This document shows, piece by piece, positions 32,596-42,882 of a DNA stretch of 64,000 bases. Numbering within the stretch: the first letter of the stretch is position 1; each line of letters starts with the position of its first letter. The position numbers and the translations under genes are program-made. The stretch comes from Tillus elongatus. Lineage: Eukaryota; Arthropoda; Insecta; Coleoptera; Cleridae. The stretch spans positions 112,795,084 to 112,859,083 of the forward strand of contig OZ023265.1 of the NCBI GenBank assembly GCA_964006375.1, read 5' to 3'. The notes beneath the pieces are model-generated. The model saw only the letters and a list, made by a program, of their open reading frames with translations, did not search any database and was not told the origin of the DNA.

Positions 32596-35145
32596 TTATT
32601 CTTTCCATGCATATTTTTGATTCCTCAAACAAGTTTGACAGGTAAATATACTGGAGGTCGATTTGTGTAAGTTGAGTCGTTGGATGCATGAGGCATGGTA
32701 AACACGTCTGCATGAATAACATTTCACTCCACAGTTTTGAGAACTAAAATTTTTGGTACAGCAGTAACATAACCCTTGATATAATGTCTGTTTTGTGAAA
32801 CTCAATTTAACTTCTGAATTTGTCTCCGTGAAGAGCCATTTCTTGACTTTTTCGATACCTTTTTTCTCTCGTTCCAGCTCTTCTTCGTGTGTTTCCTCCT
32901 CAAATTGTTCAAAATTCTCCTTTGGTGAGCTTCTTCTAATGTCAGCTGTTGACAGAATATTCTCTTTCGCATAATCATTTTTTCTGTAGTTTGTAATGCT
33001 ATTCTCATTTTTTTCTTCCCAGGATGCGGAATGCTCAGTTGCGATGATCCTAGTCTGATCTTCTGACTTGCTGTTTCTATCAACGACATTTGCTCCAACG
33101 TTTTGAATATCAATTACCTCACAGCTCGTTAAATTTAGGTCACAATTTCTCAAAATCTGTTTCGTACCAACATTATCTTCGTTTGTTTCCGTTTCTTTCG
33201 AACAGCTATTAGAAATTTTGGTGTTCTTGCCATTCTTGCTTGCACGTCTAGTGACCCCAGTCGTTCTTTTATCAATCTGTTTTTGGAGTCTTTGCTTCTT
33301 TCTCTCTTCTTTTTCAATGAGTTTCTGTCTTTTTGCATCGTCTGCTTCTGATTTCTGCTTGCGCCATTGCGTTGAAGTAATTGCGAATGGTATTTTTTCA
33401 CTCTGTCTTTTTCCCTTCCTGGTAGGTGTTTTCGCATACCACAATGTTTTGTCCAGAGGAATTGAACTATCTGGAATGTTTGCGTTTAACTTCACCCCTG
33501 TTTCAGGATAATTTCCCAAACATCCCTCACATTCTGTCAATAACTTGGCTTGCGTTTCATTTTGACTTATTATATCTTCTGCAGAATCAACATGATTTTG
33601 AGTTTCATCTGTCACAAACAGAATAGGAATATCAGTTATATCAATTGAAAAGCAGTTGTTTTCTTCGTTAGTCGTAATTTCTCCCAGCTCTTCTATGATA
33701 ACGCTTTTTGCTAACGGTTGATTTGAGTGAGAATGTTCAACTCCTTGATAAAATTCCTCTCCTAATGGCGCAAAATTTCTCCATAGCTCATAAAGGAGAG
33801 CCTTCTCACTTGAATCATTCTCACACTTCTGCTTACGCGAGGAAAATTCATCCAATAATTCACATCCAACAATATTTGCAAAATCTTTGTAGCTCAAATA
33901 TGTACCATCCATATTCCTATTTGTTGATTTAGATGGTTTGTTCTGACCTCCGAGACATTTTGAAGAATCGATCGCGTCTGGATTCCAAGGATAAAGTCCA
34001 GAAGCACGGAATCCATTCTTGATTGTGTCACTCTTAGCACAACGTTGTACTACAAGTTCGAGAACGGGAGCGAAATGTTCCTTAGTCAGCGTCTCTAACG
34101 GATGATTTCTTCTCCACTCAATTATGGCTTTTTTCCAGCCATTTTTTATTGGCTTGAACGCCGCGACATCCGCGGGTTGCATGATTCGAGTAGCGTTGGG
34201 ATACAAGCAAATTAATATAATTTGAAGTTTTACACATAGGGAACTAAGTTTATATGAGAGATGAGTACTGTGACCGTCTAAGAAGAGAATTACAGGGAAA
34301 ATCGTATCGATATTCTTCAGATGAGGATGTAGAATATTCTCTATATAGTCACACATGACGTCAATTTTCATCCAACCAGTGTCTGAAAGGCCAATCCCCC
34401 ATCCTGAGGGCACAGACATTGCAATATTTGAGGGGAGCCTTTTATAAGGATACACGATCATAGGCGGTGTCACTTGGCCAGAGGCTGTGAAAGTGAACAT
34501 TACTGTTAACGTGGCCTTAGAAGAAGCATGCTCCACCTCATACACATTACGTGTCCCTTTTGGAGCAAGCACTTTACTACTTTTAGGGCACACGTTGAAA
34601 CATGTTTCATCAGCGTTCATTATTCTATTCGGATCGCTCAGAATTTCCTTGTATCCTTTTGATGTCAAGTAGGTATCTATTTCTTTGAACCATTTCTTTA
34701 TATCTGCATCTGATACGTTTGCGCTTGCTGCTGTCACAGCTTCACCTGTACGCTCCGAAATTCTTGGGTTCCTTCTGAGAAAAGCCCTATACCATGTCTC
34801 ACCTGGACGATTATTGACGAAGGGATTCTCTCTCGGATTTTGGTCCAGAAACTCTTTTACTGATTCTTGGACATCTTCTTTGCGGCGAGGAAATCCACGC
34901 TTGTGGTTCTCAAAGATCCAGGTTACCAATGTTTGCTCTTCATCACTAGAGAGAACTGGGTTGGGGCCAAACCCAGGTTTCACATAACTTTGATTTTTCC
35001 TGAACTGCAAAGTAGCCCTCGGAATTTTGTAACGTCTTGATACTTCTCTTATAGGTATTCCATTCTTAATATCATCAAGAGCTTTTTGTAAGTTATTCTC
35101 TGTATATTTCTTGTGATATTTCTCTCCTAGAATAATTTTTGGCAT
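32596..35145 (-). CDS. Pogo-type DD35D transposase with PHD finger
   Basis: An intact 849-codon frame. Residues about 10-55 form a psq/CENP-B-type helix-turn-helix (REVSRRYKIPRATLQFR). About 60-135 is the second CENP-B-like DNA-binding domain (WYRAFLRRNPRISER). About 170-380 is the DDE_1 catalytic domain. The catalytic acids by position are D179 (NADETCF), D290 (LFLDGHSTH) and D326 (IMQPADV); 35 residues separate the last two, so DD35D. A charged Lys/Glu-rich region spans about 590-760, with probable nuclear targeting. Residues about 793-843 fit a PHD finger: CYCC, CYSC, H, C, CQTC with the normal C4HC3 spacing. Ordinary pogo/Tigger proteins are about 450-600 residues, so this one is long. 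The start is the first ATG after a probable 5'-UTR splice acceptor. Confidence 0.93.
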   Translation of the reverse strand: MPKIILGEKYHKKYTENNLQKALDDIKNGIPIREVSRRYKIPRATLQFRKNQSYVKPGFGPNPVLSSDEEQTLVTWIFENHKRGFPRRKEDVQESVKEFLDQNPRENPFVNNRPGETWYRAFLRRNPRISERTGEAVTAASANVSDADIKKWFKEIDTYLTSKGYKEILSDPNRIMNADETCFNVCPKSSKVLAPKGTRNVYEVEHASSKATLTVMFTFTASGQVTPPMIVYPYKRLPSNIAMSVPSGWGIGLSDTGWMKIDVMCDYIENILHPHLKNIDTIFPVILFLDGHSTHLSYKLSSLCVKLQIILICLYPNATRIMQPADVAAFKPIKNGWKKAIIEWRRNHPLETLTKEHFAPVLELVVQRCAKSDTIKNGFRASGLYPWNPDAIDSSKCLGGQNKPSKSTNRNMDGTYLSYKDFANIVGCELLDEFSSRKQKCENDSSEKALLYELWRNFAPLGEEFYQGVEHSHSNQPLAKSVIIEELGEITTNEENNCFSIDITDIPILFVTDETQNHVDSAEDIISQNETQAKLLTECEGCLGNYPETGVKLNANIPDSSIPLDKTLWYAKTPTRKGKRQSEKIPFAITSTQWRKQKSEADDAKRQKLIEKEERKKQRLQKQIDKRTTGVTRRASKNGKNTKISNSCSKETETNEDNVGTKQILRNCDLNLTSCEVIDIQNVGANVVDRNSKSEDQTRIIATEHSASWEEKNENSITNYRKNDYAKENILSTADIRRSSPKENFEQFEEETHEEELEREKKGIEKVKKWLFTETNSEVKLSFTKQTLYQGLCYCCTKNFSSQNCGVKCYSCRRVYHASCIQRLNLHKSTSSIFTCQTCLRNQKYAWKE

Positions 35146-35154
35146 CGTTTTGAC

Positions 35155-35526
35155 CTGAAATAAGTAATGTTTCTTCAGTGATTGGCCTTTTATGAAATCT
35201 AGTTATTGGCCCCCGGCCAGCAACTAGATACGCGGCAATTATTAGCCAGATTCGTCGATAAGTGGCTTCTTATGTTATATTTGGATGGAAAACGAACCAA
35301 ACAATGAATTTCCTACATTACTTGAACAATTCAGTGATTGGCCGTGTGGCCAATCACTAAATGAAACGTTCAACATAATGTTTAGTGATTGGCCCCCACT
35401 TTTATGGAAAATTTGAGGTTATATCATTACAGTTCGACAGAATATCATCAAAAATGTTCATTAGAGAAGCACTGAATTAATCATATTTATAGGTATAGTA
35501 TGTCTACAGCTAGATAAATAACTTAC
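35155..35526 (-). other. Probable 5'-UTR intron of the pogo transposase
   Basis: On the minus strand CTACTC/GTAAGTTATT begins at 35526 and ACTTATTTCAG/GTCAAAACGATG ends at 35155, nine bases before the ATG. Both sites fit consensus well. Removal would join a short non-coding first exon (about 35527-35750) to the coding exon. The intron contains most of the right subterminal motif copies. Confidence 0.55.
35176..35394. promoter_or_regulatory. Right subterminal motif cluster
   Basis: Copies of CAGTGATTGGCC or close variants lie at 35176, 35201, 35332 and 35383 on the + strand, with an inverted copy at 35348-35358 and a weak one at 35237. The 35332/35348 pair forms a near-perfect palindrome around GTGT. 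A further inverted copy (GGCCAATAACTG) is at 35743. Function as transposase-binding or host CCAAT-factor sites is inferred. Confidence 0.75.
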
Positions 35527-35770
35527 GAGTAGGAGCACTCTCTTGTCGGATCACACAATATATTCTCGATGAATACAGCCTGGTCGGTTCACCACTTTAT
35601 AACCTTCACATGTGTTAAACTGGCGGGAGGACGAGTGACGCGTTTGTTGCCGAATATCAAGTAGTGTTGTCAGATTGTGCACATCTCCACAAATACAATA
35701 ATAAAGTGAATGAAATCTTACTAATGCATCTTTTGGTTCAACGGCCAATAACTGACTGCTAATTTAGAAA

Positions 35771-35790
35771 AGGCCAATCACTGGGTAGTT

Positions 35791-35795
<5 letters not shown>
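35771..35795 (-). repeat. Pogo element right TIR
   Basis: AGGCCAATCACTGGGTAGTT and the five following bases are the exact reverse complement of 32147-32171. Next to it lies TA and then the rest of the (TA)n tract. Confidence 0.97.
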
Positions 35796-35856
<61 letters not shown>

Positions 35857-35893
35857 GTGTGTGTGTGTGTGTGTGCGTGTGTGTGTGTGTGTT
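35796..35893. repeat. (TA)n followed by (GT)n
   Basis: TA repeats to about 35852, then GT repeats with one GC variant to about 35893. This is the right part of the array split by the pogo insertion. Confidence 0.96.
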
Positions 35894-36099
35894 GTGTTTT
35901 TATTTAAAGTAAACACATTATAATTGAGCATTAGAATTTATACTGATAATTTTTAAAAGAAAAATAATGAATTAAATTCAAAACCAGAGACATTTGATAG
36001 GATATCAGAAAACTATAAAACCTGAATACATATTGAATAATTTAATTAAAAAATGAGCTTGCACAACACATGCATAAAGTAAGGACAGCTAAATAAGCT
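35894..36099. other. No gene recognised
   Basis: Short AT-rich spacer. Confidence 0.5.
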
Positions 36100-36968
36100 T
36101 TTTTCTTCTTCTTTGCGTGCCATCTCCACTAATGGAGGTTAGCGACTACAACAGCAAACTCCTCTCTATCCTCCTCCGCTCTCATCGAGTCCTCAAAGCC
36201 CAGACCTGTCCAATATCTTATGTTTCTCAGCCATGACAGTTTCCTACTGCAACCCATCTTTTCCTCTCTAGTTTACCTTTAATTATGAGCTGGGGGATAT
36301 AATATTTGAGATTGCGCAATAAGTGACCCAGATATGCTGTCTTCCTCCGCTTGACAACCAGGAGAAGCTCTCTGTCTCTGTTCACTCTGCGTAAGACCTC
36401 TTCATTTCTCAGTCTTGCTGCCCATGGTATTTTTAGTATGCGCCGATAGACCCACATCTCGAAAGCTTCCAGTTTATTCATGCTCGTTATTTTTAAGGTC
36501 CATGTCTTTACTCCATACAGAAGGACTGACCATATGTAGCATTTTGCTAACCTTAACCTTAGGTTTATGTCGAGATGCGAATTGCAAAGAAGGCTTCGTA
36601 TTTTGGTAAAGTAGCTTTTGGCTTGTGCAATTCTGGAATTTATTTCTTTTTCTGGGTTTAATTGGCTGTCTATCCAGCATCCCAAGTATTTATAATGGTT
36701 GACCTGTTGTAATATGTTATTATTTATAATGAAGGGTATAGGCACATTCTGTCTCCTCTGCATTACCATTATTTTCGTTTTCCTCTCGTTGATCCGCATT
36801 CCAAATTTCGAACATGTCTCATTTAGCTGATCTAGAATATTTTGTAAGCCGGTATCCGTATCTGCCATTAATACGGTGTCGTCGCCGTATCAAATAGTGT
36901 TTATCAGAACGTTATGTACTTTTATACCTTCATTAACTTTCTCAAGAGCCTTTTTGAGTAAATAGGCA
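36100..36968 (-). pseudogene. LINE reverse transcriptase C-terminal fragment
   Basis: A 213-codon minus frame starts after YGDDTVLM (near 36872), the RT catalytic box with the two Asp intact. It continues with LNETCSKFGMRINERKTKIM, GCWIDSQLNPEKEINSRIAQ, SVLLYGVKTWTL and EAFEMWVYRRILKIPW, the thumb and connection region of an RTE/R-group-like LINE. A TGA lies just upstream of the YGDD block, and sequence is recognisable back to about 36968. At about 36254 a frameshift moves the conserved C-terminus (RRKLSWLRNIRYW, EFAVVVANL) to another frame. The 3' end has an AAGAAGAAGAAA tail near 36100. The clade is uncertain. Confidence 0.85.
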
Positions 36969-38075
36969 CAATGTAATAAAATTCAAAAAAGAATAAAAAG
37001 TATTTAAAAACAAGTACAAATTCCATCACCGAATATTGTTAAATCAAAACAATGTACGAAGTTCATTAACAAACCATTTCTCAGTTACTGATTGATATTT
37101 ATCAGAAAAGATAGATGGAAAAGTTCTCCATATTTTGTGCATAAAAGGGGTTTAATACATCCATGTATATTTTAGGCTGGTGTGAAAGAAATCACCAGCT
37201 TTAATCAACAAACAAACAGGTTATGAGAAGTTTGATGTTTAAATATAAGTAGAAAGTTTTAACGGATAGTTTAGCAAATAATAATTGTGAGAAACTGAAA
37301 TGTAATTAAAAATAAGAAACTAGCACCAATTTTAAAATAGGCAGTGCTTAAATGTTAAAGAAACATGTAAATATAAAATAGACATAAATAAAATTGTTAG
37401 ATGCAAGAAGCCGTGAACTTGTTTGCCAAATTTGTAAGATAAACGTATTTGCAACAATCTGTCCAAAGTAAAAGCTCAGAAATAGAGTGTGTTGATTATA
37501 TATGAACAATAATTGGACAGTATAGGACTTTTTTCTATAAAATTCAATAATTATAGCACAAGAAATAGACAGTTAATGTAAATGAACGAATGAACGGTTT
37601 TGTGTATAAGTTAAGTTAGGTTACGTAAGAGGTTGTTAAAATAAGGTTAAAATACATTAAAATGCAAGTTAATTAATAAGGAAATTTTTGAAGTAAATAG
37701 AATTTAGGAAGAAATTATATCAAATTAATTAAATAAATATAAGCATAGTTTTATAAATAAACTCAAGACACAACCATTTTAATTTACATAATTAGAATAT
37801 AAATAGAGTTCAACAGTGACTTTAATTAGTACAAAAAGAAAGTTTATTTTATGGAAAATAATTAACACATATTTAAAAATCAGATTGAGTTTAGAGTAAT
37901 TGAAAAATAGTAAGTTAAAAAATATAAAAAAATATTTAAATCCAAATGTCAAAAAAAAAGGCGTTTCCGAGATTTTGACAAGAATGTCTAAGGAAATCTC
38001 GATCTCTGATTGGTGCATTCGATTTAATATAAGCAGTATATAGCCAAAAAACAGAGAGGGTGGAAGCCATTATAG
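36969..38075. other. No gene recognised
   Basis: Strongly AT-rich, short frames only. Confidence 0.55.
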
Positions 38076-38082
38076 AAGAATT

Positions 38083-38312
38083 GCCCAGTGTGGCAAGTTG
38101 TGTTATTTTACCACGAGCGAAAATCAGACCGTTGCTAAGCCTGAGTGTGGTTGCTAGCCAAGCATGTTTTATATAAAATAATAACAGAAGAAGTTTAACT
38201 CAGTATAATAAGAGTTGCCTAGTATGGCAAGTTTTGTTTTAGCGCGAGCGACAATCACACATTTGCTAAGCGAAGTGCGGTTGCTAACCAACCACGTTTG
38301 TTTAAAATAATA
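38083..38312 (+). repeat. 134-bp direct duplication
   Basis: GCCCAGTGTGGCAAGTTGTG at 38083 and GCCTAGTATGGCAAGTTTTG at 38217 start two copies that also share CGAGCGA.AATCA, TTGCTAAGC, GTGYGGTTGCTA and AAAATAATAA blocks. Function unknown. Confidence 0.8.
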
Positions 38313-38564
38313 AAGTGCTGTTTTAAACAGTTGACACGGAATACTTAAAGAGTAATGGTGATATTAAATCAATAAATAAATTTTCCAGAAACAGATCGCG
38401 TTAAAATTTACTAACATAATTAAATTTTAAGAACAAAGGTAAAAACTAAAAAATGCTGTAAGTGATCACGCAGTTAAAAATCAATAATCGTTCTTCTGAA
38501 AAGATTTTGCAGGAGTTCTTCATACGCAAAGGCAAAAGGTGCGCTAAACGCTGAGGATAGCCGA

Positions 38565-38880
38565 TTGAAAAATGTATACAGGGAAGAGCAGTTTGACCTC
38601 ACTATCCTGAAAATTTTCCCGAACCTCTGCCTTTCTGTAAGGAGGGTAGAGATCTTTAACGGGCCCAACATCGTATGGATTCGGGACCGACGGCTTTACG
38701 CCACGTCCGAAATGATGGAACGTGCAGACATTCAGCTTGCTCAAATACAATGCCACAACCTCGGTTGATGTTAATGTTACAGCTTGTACTGAAAAAGTTG
38801 AAGGAGAACCCTGCGATCGAACCCAGTGCCCTTCGGTGCAGAGACACACGCTCATACCACTGAACCACCGGGGCTCTGGG
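38565..38880 (-). mobile_element. tRNA-derived SINE, - copy
   Basis: On the minus strand the head GGTGGTTCAGTGGTATGAGC near 38868 has box A, followed by box B GGTTCGATCGC (38816-38826). The body keeps GAGGTTGTGGCATTGTATTTG, CTGCACGTTCC, CGTTAAAGATC and CCCTCCTTACAGAAAGGCAG in the order seen at 9.87-10.2 kb. Similarity ends near GAGGTCAAACTGCTC (about 38590), so the tails differ. Confidence 0.85.
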
Positions 38881-39535
38881 GTATTTATAAAATAAGCATT
38901 CAAGTCATATATAAACTAAACACATAATAAGCTAATATGTTATAAAATTGTGTAAATAAATAATTAATAATAAATAAGTTACATTGAAGATTTGCATGGT
39001 ATATGTAATTTTATTTATTTTTTACCCATATTTAAGAAATGCCTATTCCAGATGCACCCTTAGGAGATAATCTCATGCCAAATTTAATAATAATATTCTT
39101 AAATTTCTTTTAAAACAAAATTTCTTAAATAAAACATTCAGAGCTGGTCAGGGAAATAAAAGGTTTAAGAAATAAGGGCATCACCTATATTGCGGGTGCC
39201 TCCATCCAGGTTATTAAGTTATTATATACTAAGGCATTGCACAAATCTGACTGCTGTTATATAGGTTATTGTGTTTGATCACTGCAAATGTTCTTATGTA
39301 TTTTATACCTACTATTGTTGACATTACCTTGAATAGATATCTGAATTTTATGTCGTGCATTATTGGTTGCATATCGTTAACCCCAAATTTAGATACCAGT
39401 GATCTATTAAGTTTTAGAAGTTCTTAAGCAACATATGGCTACAGTAAAATATACAGTGTGATTACAATTTAGCTGTCCACCAGAATTCCACGTCCCACTT
39501 TTCAGTTGAGATGAAATGAAAAATTTTAAAATGTT
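38881..39535. other. No gene recognised
   Basis: AT-rich; it may contain the decayed left end of the pogo relic, which I could not place. Confidence 0.45.
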
Positions 39536-39539
39536 TAAA

Positions 39540-41534
39540 ATGGATCGTGTATCTACCACACGAAAGATGAAGAGCTAAAATTAGTCAATAGGGTACGTGA
39601 GAGTCAGAAAAAGAGATTCGAAGGAAGGAACATATACATGTATGTGTAAAAGCATTATTAGATTCCGTTAAGCGTAAAAATTCGTTTACGAATAACATTC
39701 CAGGAATACATTGGTATGAAGGATTTTTAAGAAGACATGCACTGATAACACAGAGAACAATAGAGGCTGCTACAAATGCATGTGAAAACGTATGATAAAC
39801 TGACATTAGAAAGTAATTTAGAGAAGTATAAAAATATTTTCCCCAAAAAGACAATTTCTATATTTTACAAGATTCTACTCGGGTGTCCTAATTATATATC
39901 CTAATAAACGGCTGTGCCAATATCTATAACATTATTCGTGGTAATTGTGGTATTGGCTTCGGTGAAAACGGTTGGATGAAAGCCGAAATATTTGTGGATT
40001 ATGTAAAATCTTTTACATCCTTACTTAGTGCAAAAAGTAATTCATTTACCTATAATATTATATGTAGACGGTCACAAGACACACCTGACCTTTGAAGTGA
40101 GAATGCTGTGTAGTAATCTGCAAATTTTATTAGTGGCGTTTTACCCCAACGCTACTTACATCAGCAGATGTGTCGAGCTTCTAGCTTTTAAAATGCGGAT
40201 GGAAAAAGGCAGTTCTTGAATGGAGAAGAGGTAATGCTTAGAAAAAACTGGGAAATGGAGATTTTGTCCCAATTCTTCAAAACGCTCTAAATACATTAAA
40301 ACCAGAGGTAATAAGAAAAGGTTTTGAAGTGTGTGGACTATGTTCATGGGACCTAAATAGGATATATTTCACCAATTGATTAGAACGAAAAAAATTGTTA
40401 ATAATGCAATGAAACTAACACACCTAGTCGAAGAAGTATGAACTTTGAAAATTTCATATCACAAATGGAAACAAACTTCTGGAATTGGAGACTGCCACCA
40501 AATCACACACATGCGAATATAAAAATATTGTTGACCAAATGTACGATTTTTTTAAGTTGAAGCAAACTGGTGCCTCTGTAACGACGAGGGCTGAATAAAG
40601 CAAAATAGAAATTCCGGACTATTTTTCCAAATACCAAATCTAAGGTATGTCAAGACTCCTTTTTAATAAAGTGTCATCCCATGCAATACTAAATATCGAA
40701 GGCCTGCCTTATAACAAGAAACCTATTATTCAGCAAAACATAAAACTCCTCTGCAAGAATTTTTGGTAAAGGGGAGAACACCAGGAAGAAAAAAAATTAA
40801 GATTTACAAAACTTCCTTCGTCATAACTTCTACTGGTAAAAAAACAGATGGAGGAAAATAAAATAATTAAAGAAGAAATTCAAACACGGAAGGAGGATAG
40901 TCGACAAAAGAGAATTCAAAAGTAATTCAAAAATTCAAAAGAAAATAAAACAGTTGTAAATACGCAAACAAACAAAACTGAAGAGTGATTATTGCTGAAA
41001 AAATATCACTAGAAAAACTGGTTTGTGTTTTCTTGCACACTAACTGCAACATGCGCTAAATTGAAAATAAAGTGTGAAAACTGTAACAGAATATACCATG
41101 CGCAATGTTTGAAATAAACAAAGATGTTTAAAGATTTTTTAAAGATATGCTGTTTGTACACTTAAAGAAAAAAAATTAAGATCACTTGACAAGCCTTTGC
41201 TTTAATTTTTTATATATAATTTAGTTGCAATACTACCGTTATTTTTCCATTGAGGGGTGTTTTTTACTCGGTTTAAGATGTGCGAATGTCTTGTTGTAGG
41301 GTGTGCCAATCAATGGATGTTTTCTGACAATAATTAGGAATTAGATGTTTTTAAGTTTTTATAGGTTATATAAGAAATCTTACTACTTTCTGATAGTAAA
41401 GCTATTAAAAAACCTTGTCAAAGCATTTATTTTTTTATACTGAAATTCATTTCCCCAAATTAGGCCATTTTATTAAATAAGTTACACATTTTTGAGATGC
41501 AACGTTGTAGTTCCAATAATTGAGGGTTTTACCC
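39540..41534 (+). pseudogene. Decayed pogo-type transposon with PHD-like remnant
   Basis: Fragments in order on the + strand: NRVRESQKKRFEGRNIYMY and WYEGFLRRHALITQRT (39580-39770), equal to the CENP-B-like domain. Next are GENGWMKAEIFVDYV (39960s) and LPIILYVDGHKTHLTFEVR (40043-40099), with the second catalytic Asp. NATYISRCVELLAFK follows, with the third Asp apparently lost (CVE in place of ADV). Near 41070, KCENCNRIYHAQC matches KCYSCRRVYHASC of the intact element, so the PHD-like finger was present too. At 41521 GAGGGTTTTACCC/TA resembles the intact TIR end and is preceded by CCAATAATTG. Many stops and frameshifts. It is a different subfamily, not a copy. Confidence 0.85.
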
Positions 41535-41920
41535 TATGTCTAGTGCTATTAGATTAACTACAAAAAAAGTTTTAAAAGTTTAAACATCAGAAGCAAGAAA
41601 AACACATTTTTTAGAATATTCTCTTTTCTACTATTATGTGTTCTGTTGTTGTTATTTTTGCATTAGGTGTTTAATTAAAAACAATTTTTGTCTTCATCAC
41701 AGCCTCACTAAACATTTTTTTTGGGTGGAAAATCAGAGGAAATAAACATGGTGTATAAAATACACTGCGCAAATACTAAAGATAAATTTTGAGGCGTGAG
41801 TAGTTTAAGTTTAAATAAAATACTTAGATCCTGCAAAAAATTCAAAATCTTACATATTTCTGCATAGAGTTTTATGACCTCCAGGGTCAAATAAAGTTTT
41901 ATTACCTCCAGGGCCAAAGG
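41535..41920. other. No gene recognised
   Basis: Nothing clear; the phrase TTATTACCTCCAGGG(C/T)CAAA occurs twice in tandem near 41872 and 41900. Confidence 0.45.
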
Positions 41921-41922
41921 CA

Positions 41923-42760
41923 GCTTGTAGAATGTGCTGACAGCAGCGAACGCTCTAGAATCATATTTGAGAGGGAACGAGAAACCGCAGATGGAAGAAT
42001 GTGGAAAATCTAGAATTACCGTAGACGGTATAAATAAGCGACCGCAGATAAGGCAGTAGTAAGTCAGTTTTTGTGTGGAATTAGTGAGAATAATAGGCGA
42101 AAATTAAACTAGAGTGCTATAGACACTTGGTAATAGAGAAATATAGTTGATGTGTTTACTGTCGGAAAATAGTTAGCTAAAATAAATTAGTAGTTCAAAA
42201 GGCTGTCTTTTGTTGGTAAACAAATGGAGAACCACGAACAACGGCAAAACTGGTGTCAGTAGTGGAATTTTCAAGCCGCTAGTGAAGTTATTTCCCAGAA
42301 AATACGTTCAGCAACGTGGAAATTTATGGAATATCTGGCAGATTGGTGTCAGAAGTAACTTATAACTGGTTTTGTGTTGAGGCAGAATAAAGTATGTACC
42401 AGCTTTGGATAAGCCTATGCCTTAAACCGTGCGTCGGACAGCAGCCAATATGGACACTTATCTATTGAAATTGGTTAAAAAATGAAAGAAGAAGCTAGGA
42501 AAATAAATTAGGTAGCAAAGGAAGAAAGGAGAAAAGGAGAAAAAAGCAAAGAAAAGAGGCAACAAAGCTAAGAAAACAATGAAGGGAAAATGAAGAAGCA
42601 AGAAGGGAGATGGAAAAAGGATTCCAAGAAACAACAGAAGAAAAAACTGAAGAAAAAATTCTGCAATAACAAGCCATCAGCTTTAAAAATATTACTTTGT
42701 GTGTAGACGAACCAAGAGCCAAGATAAGAGACGACATCTGTCAGTAAGTAGCAAGCCGAG
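41923..42760 (+). mobile_element. LTR-retroelement LTR/leader and gag-like remnant
   Basis: GGTATAAATAAGCGAC (42030) followed 30-35 bp later by TAAGTCAGTTTTT is a TATA-plus-initiator pair as in insect Gypsy LTRs. TGGTGTCAGTAGTGG (42251) and TTGGTGTCAGAAGT (42353) look like primer-binding-site regions. From 42450 the frame MDTYLLKLVKK and then Lys/Glu-rich stretches with stops are like the N-terminus of some Gypsy gag proteins. An LTR start near 41923 (TGTAGAATG) is a guess, and no pol is present. Confidence 0.45.
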
Positions 42761-42778
42761 CAAGGGGCATCAGTGACG

Positions 42779-42882
<104 letters not shown>

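Larger units (their letters stand above)
32147..35795 (-). mobile_element. Complete pogo-type DNA transposon
   Basis: The 3,649-bp element has perfect 25-bp terminal inverted repeats: the left begins GGGTAAACTACCCAGTGATT (32147-32171) and its exact reverse complement ends at 35795. TA lies at both outer edges (32145-32146 and 35796-35797), the target of Tc1/mariner/pogo elements. It encodes one long intact minus-strand transposase. Extra copies of the TIR-end motif CAGTGATTGGCC fill both subterminal regions. A polyadenylation signal (AATAAA on the minus strand, 32471-32476) lies about 120 bp past the stop codon. Everything needed for mobility appears intact, so it may be young or still active. 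Confidence 0.93.

Noticed and set aside
33150..33626. Overlapping frames on both strands within the pogo transposase
   Set aside because: Shadows of the intact 849-codon frame; no independent start context or domain.
35551..35748. 65-codon minus frame in the pogo element upstream region
   Set aside because: Has no ATG start, ends beside a good splice donor and shows no domain; better seen as non-coding first exon.
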